Positions 32,438 through 44,488 of a stretch of 64,000 nt of DNA are shown here, in pieces. Within the stretch, counting starts at the first letter, position 1. Each line of letters opens with the position of its first letter. The stretch is from Dipodascopsis uninucleata var. uninucleata (taxonomy: Eukaryota; Ascomycota; Lipomycetes; Lipomycetales; Lipomycetaceae). The translations under genes were made by a program, and so were the position numbers. The notes beneath the pieces are model-generated. The model was not told where the DNA came from, did no database searches, and saw only the letters and a list, made by a program, of their open reading frames with translations. The stretch lies in the NCBI GenBank assembly GCA_030568195.1, contig JAJLTO010000014.1:1-64000 (forward strand). The letters run 5' to 3'.

Positions 32438-34934
32438 CTAGTGAGGAATCTCCGAAGAGCTATTCTTTGTATAATAATCTTCCTCAAAGGTCTGGGGTCT
32501 CAGTCCATTAAACATAAGTCCGGGTGGAGGTGGTCCAGGAAATGGCGGTATAGCTGAACCAGCAGGCCCCATATTTCCTTGCATAGGACCTACATTCATA
32601 TTATGTTGAAACTGTGGAGGTGGAAATCCAGGTGGAAGGGGCGGTGGAGGGCCCTGCATTCCAAAAAAAGGAAAATTAGGAGGCAATGGTCCAGGTGGTA
32701 AAGGGGGCAGATTGACACCTGGCGGAGGTACCATTCCTGGTACAAATGGCGGAAGTATTCCGTTCGGTTGGCTAGGAGGACCACTCGCAGACAGTCCCTG
32801 TGGCGCTACCATTTGCGTCCCATGACTCTCTTGCGGAGCCTTCGTGTCGAATTTGGCATTTGTTGAGTTTGCAATTCCTGACGGAGGCGACATAATGCTG
32901 ACTCTCTGAGGTTCCATCATAGGAATTGGAGGCATATTGCTTCTATTAGTGTGAATTGCTGGCAAATTTTGAGGTACATTTCCCTGCCATTGAGGATTCC
33001 TCACAGCTTGAACGTTGTTATTTCGCATCATTCGTGCTTTAGCGTCCATTTGACCATCTCTATCTGAGAAGTTGTCAAGTTGAGAACCGAAAACAGGTGA
33101 AATCGATTTGTCGTTGCCGCCTAGACTGTTTCTTTGATATAGACTAGGCTCGCTTTTTTCGTGACCATAAGCCAGTGGTGAGTTAGAAGTTTTACTTCGG
33201 GACTGACGCATTAGACCCATTAAAAATTCTGCATTATTGCTGTCCTTAGTCGGCTGTGTCGTACCGGTAACTGATGCTATATTCTGCGTTACTCCTGGTG
33301 TGCTTGAAGGTATCTGCTGTAACGATTGAGATTCGCCCGGATTAACATTCATAGTCACAGAAGTATCATGGCCATCACTAGTAACTGGAGTTGACGAGCT
33401 GCTAGATCTGCTCGACTTATTCCCAAGCATAGCTATAATTCTTTTGAACGCTTCTTTATCATTAGAATTATCACCGCCCATACTAAAAGGCCTTGTACTC
33501 TGTTCGGCAATACTAGTTGACGCAATCACATCAGACTTTTCGCCTAAAGTATTTATAGGCAAAGAAGGGCTCTGGTCTGTTCTGAAAAAAGACGAAAATC
33601 TTGACGATCGCGGACCATCTGTGGATGACTTGCTCTTGCCAGAGTCTAGACTTGACGAAAGTTCTTTCACTTCTGAAATAGACAGTGACGAATTGAACAT
33701 TCCAAAGAAACGATCAACATCATTTCCTGCATATATATTTCTTTGTTCAGATATTTCGGTCATCTTTTCAAAAGATGACTCTTCTGATAAAGCAGAGTCG
33801 TCTTCCTTGGCATTCTTTCGTCCGTTGTCTGCCGCCTTCATGCGCTCTTTCCAAGCCTGGAATTCTTCAATAGAATGTGCCTGAGAATGCTCAGTTTTTT
33901 TCTTGGATAGATTGAGCCCTTCTGTAAGAGAGCTATTAGAAACGGCATTAGCAAAGTCACTATTGAAATGAACGCCATCACTGTCTGCAGTATCCATCCA
34001 TTCCGGAGTTCGTTCATTGAATTTTTGTCGGGAATCGCGTGTAAATGTATCTCGTCGATCAGTGCGTTCTCTGTCATCCCTATCTCTCCATGAACACTCC
34101 TCACGTCTATTTATACCACTAGTGCTGTCTTTCATCCTTCTTTCTTTCATGAAGCTTGAGTCCGAGCTTTCTCGACCGCCACGCCGAAACTTATCAGATT
34201 CTTCACTACCATAAAACTTCCTATTGCCTCTTATAAAGTTATCACGCTCATCAGTCTCATCGTCCTTTAATCCCTTTCTAGATACAGAGGTGCTAGAATT
34301 TCTTCCATATCGATTATTTGAAACCTTGACTGGCGCAGAATTCAAATGATTGACGTTAGGTCGATCAAATCGTTGAAATATGTTTCCAGTTTTTGGGGTG
34401 GTAGTCTCTTCGACTTCAGATTCGTTTCTAGTGCCTGAGCTTGCAGATCCAAACGATATCTTTGGCGGACCAAGCACTATTTCATCATGTTCTAAATATA
34501 GGTTAAAAGCAGTATCAAAAACCAACAAATAATAAGAACTTACTCGATCGAAATGACGTGTCTTCTTTACCAGATTGCCTACATACACTATTAGTACCAA
34601 CACTAAATTTTTAGTGGAAACAGATATCTTAAAAGACCCGTACTTTCTTATCAGCTCCTCCTCACCACGTTCTACATCGGAGCGCAGGAAACTAGATTTT
34701 CGATTATGCTGCTGCAGAACCACAGGCGGACTGATAACAAAATAGCCACGTATAATTAGAACAAAGAGCTGTTCTTCACACCGCACATTATCAACTTCAA
34801 ACATACCCAAGCCAATCGTCATTGGATTTCATGCCAATCGGACGGACACATAGAGGCGACTTCGAGAGCTCGATGAGCTGCTCTCTAGTATATCGTGGCC
34901 CCGCTAGTGAAATTACTATACCAGCTTCTGACAT
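32438..34934 (-). CDS. 4E-T-like eIF4E-binding translational repressor
   Basis: Four exons, complement of 34807-34934, 34644-34730, 34544-34587 and 32438-34491, about 770 aa. Exon 1 (MSEAGIVISLAGPRYTREQL...) holds YTREQLI, a perfect eIF4E-binding motif (Y-x4-L-phi), then P-x-C-V-R-P, as in animal EIF4ENIF1. The joined middle (SFRSKHDEIVLGPPKISFGS) and later TPEWMD and HSIEEFQAWKERMKAAD are shared with fungal 4E-T proteins. Residues about 130-300 are Arg/Asp/Ser-rich and disordered; the C-terminal ~120 are rich in proline and glycine. Family members bring eIF4E to P-bodies with Dhh1/DDX6 and repress translation. Exons 1-3 are weaker than exon 4 since they depend on motif matching; an exon further upstream is possible because the frame stays open before 34934. 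Confidence 0.78.
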
Positions 34935-35854
34935 ATATCTCTGCAGTGCAACTCCAACCTATAAGTTAGATAATTAATTCAAAAAGGCGTCCTATACCGT
35001 TAAAGAAAAGTCAGCAAAACAAAAACCAATAACTTCAATCGACAATAGTAAAAAAAGGTGAAACTGCACATATCTATATAGATATATATAGATATAAATA
35101 GCAAATGCTCTCCTCCTTATGCCACCCATCATGGTTCAATTCCTCCTTTCTGTCATCGCATCTTGTCAGAAGATGATAGGAAGTAATCTTTAATTACTTA
35201 CTTTCTGTATATCGTTAAGATCAACTAAACAGTGTTTGCAAGGTACAGATAGAAAATCCTGTTAGTATAGATACTGCTTCTCTTCGTGAGCTAATTGATC
35301 TGACAGATGATCCTCCTTAAAACTCAAATATTCTGAGTCTATAAGAGCTTCAGCTTTTTATTTACTGCTATTTACGAATTTGTATAATAATAATTAGCAA
35401 ATGAATATAGGTACTTGTTGTAACCTCAGCTCTCTTTCAAGTAATATTATCTCTGGCTTTGCTGTCTCTTTTGGCGATTGTTTAAGCGTCTTCTCGCAGT
35501 TGACGAAAGACTAACTCGTTAGGACTAACGAATAGTCACATTTAGGATGTATTTCAGGCTTTAAGTGCTCAACCTGTTTGATCTTTAATTTTCTCAGGTT
35601 CATAAGGGTTTTCAAACAATTACCCGGATGTTACCATGACGACGAAGTAACAATAAACAAAGCCTCAACGCGTATCTCTGAAACCCTTTCAATTCCCAGG
35701 CAGCTTGAGTTCGAGAAAATAGAACCATTCTTATAATAGGAAGAAGCTGTTACTGTTTCTCTTGAATGAGGAATTTGGGCATATATTTTTTCATCACGTC
35801 TTTCCATTCGCTCTGAGAAAGAGTCTCAAGCAGCTTGTCTGATGCTAGAGAAAC
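34935..35854. other. Divergent intergenic region, 4E-T / zinc-finger protein
   Basis: 920 bp between two start codons. It contains a 14 bp palindrome TATCTATATAGATA at 35071-35084 followed by a second TATATAGATATA run, and pyrimidine-rich stretches before the rightward gene. No gene recognised. Confidence 0.45.
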
Positions 35855-37501
35855 ATGTCAATGGCAGTCCATCATAATTCAACGGACCGAAATGGTTATT
35901 ACGACGAATGCCCTATCGAAGGATGCAGTTCAGAAAGATTACAGTCCATAAGCAAGGCCAGTCAGCATTTTACTAGCAGGAGACATAGAGAATTGGCCCA
36001 GAAACTTAAGGTAGACAATCCAAGCATGTACAAAACTGTGTTCTTAGACTGGGCGCGAAAGCATAGTTACACTAGTGTTATACATGGTATACCTGCTAGA
36101 GCTCCTCTGAAGCAAAGAGACACCAATGCAGAATTCTCAACTGAAGTTCTTGACGTCCCACAGTCAACTATAGCTGGACAGCAACAGAAATATCAGTCAT
36201 TATTTAGCTCATTACCCGCGTGTTCTATCTCACAATCAAAGTCGTTCACATTTAGCCCCCAGGCATATAAGACAGACATATTTCCAGAAAGACGAAATGA
36301 TTCAATTCTATCTTCCACAATACTTAATAACACAAAGCGAAATCGTCCTTACCGAGGCTTACAACAGAAGTCGAAATCTTTTCATTCATTACCAATTGAT
36401 ACCGCAAAACGGAAACCGAAATCATCACATAGGTCCCTTCGAATTACATGGCTGCCACCTATTGTCGCACCTTCACATCGAGTTAGTTCTCAGATTGCCT
36501 CTCAGTCGAATCCCATGAATTTTGTTACTAGCGAGGAAGTTTCTTTGTCAGCTACTACTACTACTACTACTACTAATGTTTTCGACTCGAGTAATATTCA
36601 GCTGAGCTCAAATGCAAAGCCGTTGAAAATGGTTACACAGCCTACCTCATACCCTATATATACGTCATCTCTACCTGATTTCTCACCGGAGAACTATTAT
36701 TTTTGTGGCCCCAACAGTAATGATGGAATGGGTCCAATGCTACATAACGAAATGCAATATTTTTGGAATAGAGGAAGTCCGGTCGATGCACGCGTGCCAA
36801 TTACACCAGTGCCTCGAGAAACGAGGTTGACCAATGCTCAAGGAGACGGTCATAAATATCAATTTGATCAAGTTTACGACGATTCCTTTCAATCACGACA
36901 CGAGTATAAGAGGGATTATTTTTATTCAAAAGCGAAAGACGAATCTAAATTTGTTAGCGACAATCCAGGGTCTGATTCTACTGTTTTAGAAGAGGGGCTA
37001 GAAGACGAAGATAGAGGCGGCAGTTATGATACTCAGGGCAGTCCCAAATCAAGCAATGACAAACCGCTTATCTCAAAGCCTAATAGCAGTTCATATTTCT
37101 ATCCGAATGAAATGAATTTCGATGAGTCGGTTTTGCATAGTCAACGAATTGAACAAGAAGCCTCTTCAAGTAGTTTCACAGAATCATTGGCTATCGGTAG
37201 ACAAACGTTCGCAAGTGCCGAGAGATTTCCAAATGCTGATCGTGGAGACTACACAGTAAGACTGGACAGTGCCTCTTTAACAAATTTTGCGTGGGAAAAT
37301 TTTTATATCCAGCCTTTCTTTGACGGTGCTCAAAACTTTGACCACAGAAATCCTGCTAATGAACTTCTACATGACAATGACCTTACTCTATGTAATACGT
37401 CTCCTACCTGGTCTCGATATTTATCCGGTCCTGCTTTTGAAAACACCAAGAATACCGACAAGAGGTATTTACCAAAAACTCGAAGTAGCCATGAGTTTTA
37501 A
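35855..37501 (+). CDS. Orphan protein with one C2H2-like zinc finger
   Basis: Single exon, 548 aa. Residues 17-50 contain YYDECPIEGCSSERL...ASQHFTSRRHRELAQ, a C-x4-C-x15-H-x5-H finger close to the C2H2 plan, followed by a helix (FLDWARKHSY). The remaining 480 residues are Ser/Asn/Pro-rich and look disordered, with a Thr8 run from an ACT repeat at about 36554-36577. Such a build, one N-terminal finger and a long disordered tail, suits a transcription or RNA-binding regulator. I recognise no orthologue. The reading frame is long and clean, so the gene is very likely real. Confidence 0.75.
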   Translation: MSMAVHHNSTDRNGYYDECPIEGCSSERLQSISKASQHFTSRRHRELAQKLKVDNPSMYKTVFLDWARKHSYTSVIHGIPARAPLKQRDTNAEFSTEVLDVPQSTIAGQQQKYQSLFSSLPACSISQSKSFTFSPQAYKTDIFPERRNDSILSSTILNNTKRNRPYRGLQQKSKSFHSLPIDTAKRKPKSSHRSLRITWLPPIVAPSHRVSSQIASQSNPMNFVTSEEVSLSATTTTTTTNVFDSSNIQLSSNAKPLKMVTQPTSYPIYTSSLPDFSPENYYFCGPNSNDGMGPMLHNEMQYFWNRGSPVDARVPITPVPRETRLTNAQGDGHKYQFDQVYDDSFQSRHEYKRDYFYSKAKDESKFVSDNPGSDSTVLEEGLEDEDRGGSYDTQGSPKSSNDKPLISKPNSSSYFYPNEMNFDESVLHSQRIEQEASSSSFTESLAIGRQTFASAERFPNADRGDYTVRLDSASLTNFAWENFYIQPFFDGAQNFDHRNPANELLHDNDLTLCNTSPTWSRYLSGPAFENTKNTDKRYLPKTRSSHEF

Positions 37502-37833
37502 ATTATTTAAGTATAGAAATACCTCATGGGACATCGAAAAATCGAGAAATAGGCGTATCCGGGTTATTGGACGGTGATTATGCGACTATATTGGACGTTT
37601 AAAGCTGGTGATCATTATTATTATTACTCTTCCTTTTATTTCTTGATCGGTTTATTTTTCTTTATCCTCTTATTTTATACCGGTAGTCATCAAGGGTACC
37701 ATAACTTATCAAAATTGTTTTTGTGAGGGCGAATACTTAATTGACTAAAATATTCTAAACATAGTCTTAGCACCGTACCTTGAAGGCTATTATTCATTTC
37801 ACTTTTTGGATTGATTCTAATGTTGAGTTTTAT
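37502..37833. other. Convergent intergenic region, zinc-finger protein / URB1
   Basis: 332 bp between two gene ends. AT-rich, T-rich runs near 37620-37680. No gene recognised. Confidence 0.4.
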
Positions 37834-40800
37834 CTATATACAACAGAAACTGTAATAAATAATATACAGCTTGTCAGAAACTTTAGGCTGATGCTATATA
37901 CCTTGCTTGTGATAATAAGTCAGTGGCAATTTTTCTCGTAGATTCTGCCGTATAAACTCCCGTGGCAATTGTTTGTATGATTTCAAAGATAAAGCTGCGC
38001 TGGAAAATAAGAAGGTCCTATAAAATATAATGGTCAGCAACAGTCACTCTTGAACAAGTCGAAGAAAAAAGTTCATGCACACCTCTTTATTTTTTAGTCC
38101 GGTAGTTACAATATTAAGTACCCAGTTAGTCTCTCTGGTTGCTCCATTTATAGTTGCAGATGGTATCAGTGACCTCAATATTGGAGTATCGAATTTGGAC
38201 GGATCAAAATCGAATCTATAAGAACCTGTCAAATAATTCAAGATCTTGTCATATAATAAATGACCGGGATTAGTTACAATAGAAACTAGATTCGCTAGAA
38301 AAGAAGTCGTTATATGAGAAAACTTAGTAGGGTCTTCAATAAGTTTGTCGTGGGAGATTACAGGACCCTCATTCTTGCTCATTAAGCTAGTATATATCTT
38401 ATAGAGCAACAGCTTCAAGATGTCGCGTTCTTTGTAGTAAGAATCCTCAACCATTTTAATCAATGGCCCTAGAATCTTCCTAGCCATTAGGCTTGCACCA
38501 CTGTCGAGACTCAAGCAGACAATTATATAGCTGATGCAATTATTATCTACTAGCAATTTCACATCAACTAGCTCGTTGTAAACCATATCCATTAGAAAGG
38601 GTAAGACTATCAATGGATGATAAAGCTGTGACTTATTCTCTAGATTCTGAGTCGCTTTCCAAAACGTTTCGTATATTTTAGATGATTGGCCAAAACTAGT
38701 TTTGGGAGCCAACATATACTCCTCAGATATACACTTCACACTTATCCCAAATTGGCGACCATTAAAACAGGCTTCGACATTATTTTGATTTAATTCAAAC
38801 ATAGGATTGCTAAATGATGAAGACTGTTGACCAAACCTATAAGAATTTATGAAACCCAGAACACTAATACCTATGGTATGCTCAAGATGTCTTAAAACAT
38901 CAACCAGAAGTATGTCTGCTGGAGAACAGCTAGCACCTTGAAATAACAATATTCGTACCATCAACTGCTTGTCAATATTTGCTTCTGGATTTAAAAAATA
39001 GAGCCTGTGTATCATACAGACAAGATCAAAGATTAATCTCTCGGAATAGCTTTCCTTGTATAAGAGAGGGATCTTGTTATTATAGCATATCATTTGTAAA
39101 AACTTTCGATACTCCAATTGAGATGAATTGCTCATTGTAATTAATCTGAGCATCAGTTTAACTACTTCAGGTTCAGCGAGCCACTTTGCAAGACCGACTT
39201 CAATTGGAGGATTTACATTCTTTCCGAGAGAAAACAAACCGCTGAAGTCTTCAAGAAACTCAGCAGTAATGTTTATGATTTTCAGGTGCAATTCTGTAAG
39301 TTCTTTAGATTCGGATAAGAATTTGGTTATTTGCAGAAGAGTGGACTGCAACAAAAATTTAGATTCTTCTAAAATGAAATCTGTCGTCTTCATTGTTCTT
39401 AAAAGATGTAAGGTGAGTTCTATTCTACCACCAATGGCACTCAATTCGAATGATTTCACAATATTTCTATAAAAAGTGTCATAGTCGTCATCGTTTTCCA
39501 ATATCGCTACTAAACGCTCATAGAAGTCCAGATCATCGATTGAAATCGCATCCTTTCGAATATTCCTAATAAATTCCTTGTACAACGTTAAAAAATTGCA
39601 TGGGCATTTCTCGATGCTCCATATATACCATCCATGTTCTTCATCGATACTACAGCAATGTTTAGCAAACACTTTCAAAATATTTGTCAACTGTAGTTCG
39701 TTGACTTCAATTTTTTTAGCCAACAGGCACTCAATTACCATGCCTGAGATTGAAATAGAGAGATTCATTAGTCGCAATAGGAAAGCACTGGCATCCTCAT
39801 TATTGAGACAGGATAGTAAAACTTCAGCATTTATCTTTTCAGGCTTTATATCACATAAATAAACAATGCGATCCATTCCTTTTAGAATATCGTAATGTTT
39901 AGTGGCAGTGCTCAGTGATATCACATTGTTTATGAGATTTGAGTCGATCACAAGGTCCTCAGTCAAAAATAAGGAATCAAGAACTCTATGAACAATATGT
40001 GCTGTAGTATTTGATATTCCTCTGGCGATAGACATCTGCAGAAGCTTTAATAAATCATCATTGTGTAATAATCGAAGGCCAGTTTCTAGTGATTTAATCA
40101 ATTCAATGTCATCTATTTTCTCCGACAATGTCGAGAGTAAGTAGTTATAAGGAAAATCCTTCGTGTTTGAAAGCTTTATATTGCTATAGTGCAAAAGAGT
40201 CGATAAACACCTATAATAGTATTTTGTCATGATTACGCTTATCTCGCGTTTCTTGCCTGTAAGTTCATTACGCCAAAATAAAGGCAACCACCGCTCTTCG
40301 TTGAGAATATAATTCAGAACATGCTCTTTATCAGTATTGTTGAGAGCATGAAGCATTTGATGCTGAAAATCCCAAAATCTCAATAATGGTCTCACGTTTT
40401 CATTTATTGATTCTCTAAATATTGTATTGAAGCAAGCAAAGATCTCCAGAACCGATATCTTAGATAAATCATGCTCTGGATCAATCTGTCCCAACAAGAT
40501 TTTATCAGTGAAAGTGAAAATAGGGTCAGCAATAGTAGAAAATATGGAAGTGCTGAGACTATTCTTGACACTAGCTGGCTCACTACCAGAACAAAGTCGT
40601 AAAAATGCTAACGTTTTCTGTAAGGTATCACCAGCGGCTCGGGTACATGAACTCTCAATATCAGCAACTAATCCTATACCCACTTGCCAGTCCTCGCCGG
40701 CCATACAAAATGAACTTAAAACCTTAGTAAGAATTCGACCAAGCCTTTTTTTATCAACTGAAGGATTCGAGTCGGTAATATATTTCCACTGTTCCAGAAG

Positions 40801-42910
40801 ACTAACGCAGAAAGGACTGAAAACGAGACTTTTGCTGGATGCTTTCATAGTTCTTGCCTTATCTATGTATCTATAGGGTGATCTTAAGCACCTTGCCACT
40901 GATTCATTCAACAAACTCCAGATCATCTGGGATTCAACATTATTAAGTACTTCTTCATCACTCTGGAGATATTTAACAAGAATGTAAAGGGGATAAACCG
41001 CAGTTCTATGCTGAAACAATAGTGTGACAGTGCTCATCTTAACTAGAACGTTCATGATTTCTTGAAATATCTCCGTATTATTGATAGATATTGCAAGCTT
41101 TATAAGATAAATGAAAAGAGAATAACATCTCCCCTCTGTAGCATTCCACCATTTTGAAGTAACAAAGATACTACTCTGAACACGAAGTAGATTACGAAAG
41201 AGAAGCAGATTCACGCCACCTAACCGATGTTTTATAACGTTCGGGTTTTCAGAGAGTAGACCTATATCATCCAGCACCCTCATTAATGCTGATGTGAGAT
41301 CTATTTTTGCATCAATAGATACTTCAGGAAACGTATCAACATAAAGACATAACAACTTCGATAGAGCAGTCCTGTATAATTCACCTTGCCTTGCAACATC
41401 AGATCCACCATTTAACAAACTAACATAGCTATTAATATCTGGCAGCTTGCGATATATTTCTTCGATCAATGCGAACTTTTCTGAAAGCCATCCTCTTCTA
41501 TCGTATATATCAATGATAGTATTCAGTTTTCTAATGACCTTCTGTAATATCTGAATAACAGCGTAGCATATCAGGCTAGAGTCGTTCTGCTGCATTGACT
41601 GAATAATAAATGGCCGAGATAGCGGAGAGGGAATTATGTTTTCTAAAACGTTATCGGTAACAGGTGGAACAGGAATGTCAACTGAGAAATCCAATATCAT
41701 TGGAGGCACCGGCAAGTCAACAACTGCAGAAATGATATCACATCGCAGAAATTTCTCGTTAAGTTTAGCATCGAGAGAGAAAGCACCTTGAGACATGTAA
41801 GGGGCTACTAATTCAGTATATGTGGAAAAAATTTCCAGAAGAAAAATTCTCTCGAAATCATCATCAATATCTAATAACTTAATGAATCCTAAGATAGTTC
41901 TATTATGAACTATCAGTCCTTTCGATCTCTCTTTATCAAAATATCCTGGCGAATACCATCCCGCATCCTCGAATCCAATACCGTATTGTGTGTTTAAACA
42001 AAGACTTCTAAGAAACTGCTTGGTTTCTGACTTTAGCTTCTCTGGCACGTTTGGCTCTCTAACAACAGCCAACATGCGACCCAAAATCCATTCATTAAAC
42101 AATGCAACCTTTTTGCTCTTCGTAACATTCTTATCTAGTAAAACAGCAGTAAATGAACTAATAGTAATCTCGATCAAATAACTATTGTCACTATGGAGAT
42201 GTTTAAGCCAAATTATAAAGAGGCGTCTGTGAGTCAAAATACTCTCTCTCACAAGACAACTTCCCAACTGCATAAACGAAGACAGTAATTGAACGACAGC
42301 ATCACGAATTCTATTACTGTTAGTAGCCTCATTCTTTACCTTTTTTTGACTCTCGCTGGTGTCGCCTGCCTTGCTAATCGATGCTGGCCCAGGTTGCAGG
42401 AGTTTTGGAAGCACTTTTATAGTGAAGTCAAATCCATTGTATACCTCGTCGCACTGCCGCCCTCTATTGAAATTAACCATAGAATGAAGTAACCTAACAG
42501 GTGGGATCACAGTAGACGGCTTTTGTGTATATAATCCCCTATATATCAGCGTCATATGGTTTTCAACTATTACTCTGATCAAAGTTGAAATTGATCTAGT
42601 ACAACTGACCATAGTACTAGTAAGCTGTATCAACTTTCGTAGTCTGTTCGTCAGATCAATGAAATGATTACTGGTAACAGAAGACTGCTCTCTTGTTAGT
42701 ATTCCCAAATTCTCGACATATATAGTTCATATACCATACCAATCCGTGCTTTGCCCAAGATTCTACCAATTTCTCGACCAGGCCACTCTCCAACTGTTCT
42801 GCCAGCAGATTCATGTCCGGTATTGCCCGTAGCGAATGCTCAACATCATCGGTCACGATTCCACTGAGTGACTCCAAGGTCACAAATACCGGGTCTATTG
42901 TATTATCCAT
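37834..42910 (-). CDS. URB1: Nucleolar pre-ribosome factor Urb1/Npa1
   Basis: Probable exons, complement of 42740-42910, 38083-42684, 37902-38017 and 37834-37849, about 1634 aa. Exon 2 alone is 1.5 kb of codons for a helical-repeat protein; its head (RLRKLIQLTSTMVS..., RLLHSMVNFNRGRQCDEVYN, FDFTIKVLPKLLQPG) matches the Npa1 N-terminal domain, and the middle (FGQSSKIYETFWKATQN, HPLIVLPFLMDMVYNELVDV) its later domain. Read without splicing, the frame ends at 38044, but the family expects a block like DLLIFQRSFIFEIIQTIATG after ...VTTGLKNKE; a GTGTGC donor at 38083 and a branch CTGAC supply it from exon 3. The 16 nt last exon is the least sure part. The first acceptor may shift by 3 nt. Urb1 acts in early 60S assembly with Npa2 and Dbp6. 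Confidence 0.85.
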
Positions 42911-43599
42911 ACTTTTACAGTCACAAATGCCAGTATTGTGGCCAGTAATGAGTTTTGGTAAGTTCTAATGTTCTGATCCGCTTGGAGTTTATGAAGTCTT
43001 GGAAAACATGATGGTAAAGAAAAAAAAAATTCACGTGCTTTGATGTGGCTCTCACAATATATAATAGAAAAAACACCTGCCATTGTGGCAGTGTGCTTGA
43101 CAGCAGTTTTAACTTTATAAAATTCCGCAACTTCAGACGCAACGCATTGCAACGCATATGAGAAATCCGTATAGATCCTATAATAAATAGTTCGATAGAA
43201 AGTCACGATAGCTGACTACATTATTTAGAGCTCTTATTGTAGTGGGACGTTATATTACGGAGCCACTTCATCCGAAATAAGCATATTTACATACAATTTT
43301 GTGTTACTGAACATCTCTGATCAAGTGTGGACGATCCCCTTGAATTATCAATCATTAGTGAAGGACTGCTTTCAGTTAGTAGTCAAAAGAAGTCCCTACG
43401 TTCTGGAATACCGAATCATAGTATATCTATAATCATTTGGTTGCTCAGTAAATTCGGTTATTCTCTCAAGTCAGTACAGTACGGCAGTACCTAGGTTCTG
43501 GGCGGAATCGGAGATCATATTCGCACCTTCTTTTGTGTTCTGAAAAAAAAATTGCACGATTTAAGCGTATTTCTTATTTTTTCTTGCGCTCAATTTACA
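42911..43599. other. Divergent intergenic region, URB1 / UBL3
   Basis: 689 bp between two start codons. A CAGTCACA motif (HomolD-like) lies at 42918-42925, only 8 bp before the URB1 ATG, too close for a normal core promoter unless translation starts at a later Met. No gene recognised. Confidence 0.4.
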
Positions 43600-44488
43600 A
43601 TGGATGCTAGAGATTCACTTTCTTCAAATGCTGAGGTGATGGTAGATATTGCGGAATCTCTTTCACGAGCGCGAACAACGGAAGTGGCTAGTATAGCGAC
43701 GGACGACAAGACATTAAATAGCCAGGCGAATTACACTGATTTGCTGACAGAATCTAATCAACAGTCTTTAGAACATGATGAAGAATCTAGAGATGATTAT
43801 AACAATAAGAGTATTGCTAAGGACGACGTAGAAGATGATGATGATAAGTCAATAACTATTACGCCGTTGGTGGTGACCTTACTTCTCGTTTCGGGTTTGC
43901 GTATTTCACTTACCATCGATCAAAAGTTTATGAAAAAGCATTCTCTCGAATATATAGAACCAGAGAATTTGTCTGTTTATTCGCTTAAAGAAGCAGTGTT
44001 TAGTGACTGGACAGAAGGTGTGTATCTTTACAGAAGTGACTTTTAGACGTTATTTATGGGTATATTAACAGACTAAAAGATATGGGTGAAAAGCCTACTA
44101 GTACGGACTTTATTCGACTAATTTACTTTGGCAAGCTTTTGGATGACAAGGATACTCTTGGAAGTAAGTGAATCTCTACGAAAAAATTGTGGTCTTCGAT
44201 TAAGAATGACTTACCAACGTACTTCTAGATTGCCAGATATCACGCAATAATGTGTACAATGTTCTTCATATGTCGGTTAGACCAATTTCTCTAGAAGGAC
44301 ATAATAACGCCTCTCATAGTCACAAGCGAAGATCAAGTAGCTCAAACGATCGTAATAGAGCTAGTAATCATCCAAGAGAATCAAGATATTATAGAAGCAA
44401 CCACAGACAAAACGGCGAACCGACAAGTGGTAATGACGAAACCGTAGAGCAGATCCGCTCGCCATCGTGTGGATGCATAGTTATGTAG
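43600..44488 (+). CDS. Membrane-anchored ubiquitin-fold protein (UBL3/MUB family)
   Basis: Three exons, 43600-44017, 44080-44163 and 44229-44488, 253 aa. After ~85 disordered acidic residues comes the ubiquitin-like fold: LVVTLLLVSGLRISLTIDQK, YSLKEAVFSDWTEDMGEKPT (spanning junction 1), DFIRLIYFGKLLDDKDTLGN and NNVYNVLHMSVRP. Order and spacing match fungal and animal UBL3. A Ser/Arg-rich linker follows, then the C-terminus SPSCGCIVM: CIVM is a CaaX box, with Met favouring farnesylation, and the Cys two before it is a likely palmitoylation site. UBL3 steers proteins to vesicles in animals and plant MUBs dock E2 enzymes at the plasma membrane; the fungal role is hardly known. Confidence 0.85.

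Noticed and set aside
34491-34822. Unspliced N-terminus of the 4E-T frame (MTIGLGMFEV...)
   Set aside because: It reads through two introns; splicing restores the eIF4E-binding exon and family motifs.
44018-44046. A 29 nt intron in the UBL3 gene
   Set aside because: In frame but implausibly short; using the AG at 44079 gives a 62 nt intron and exact family spacing.
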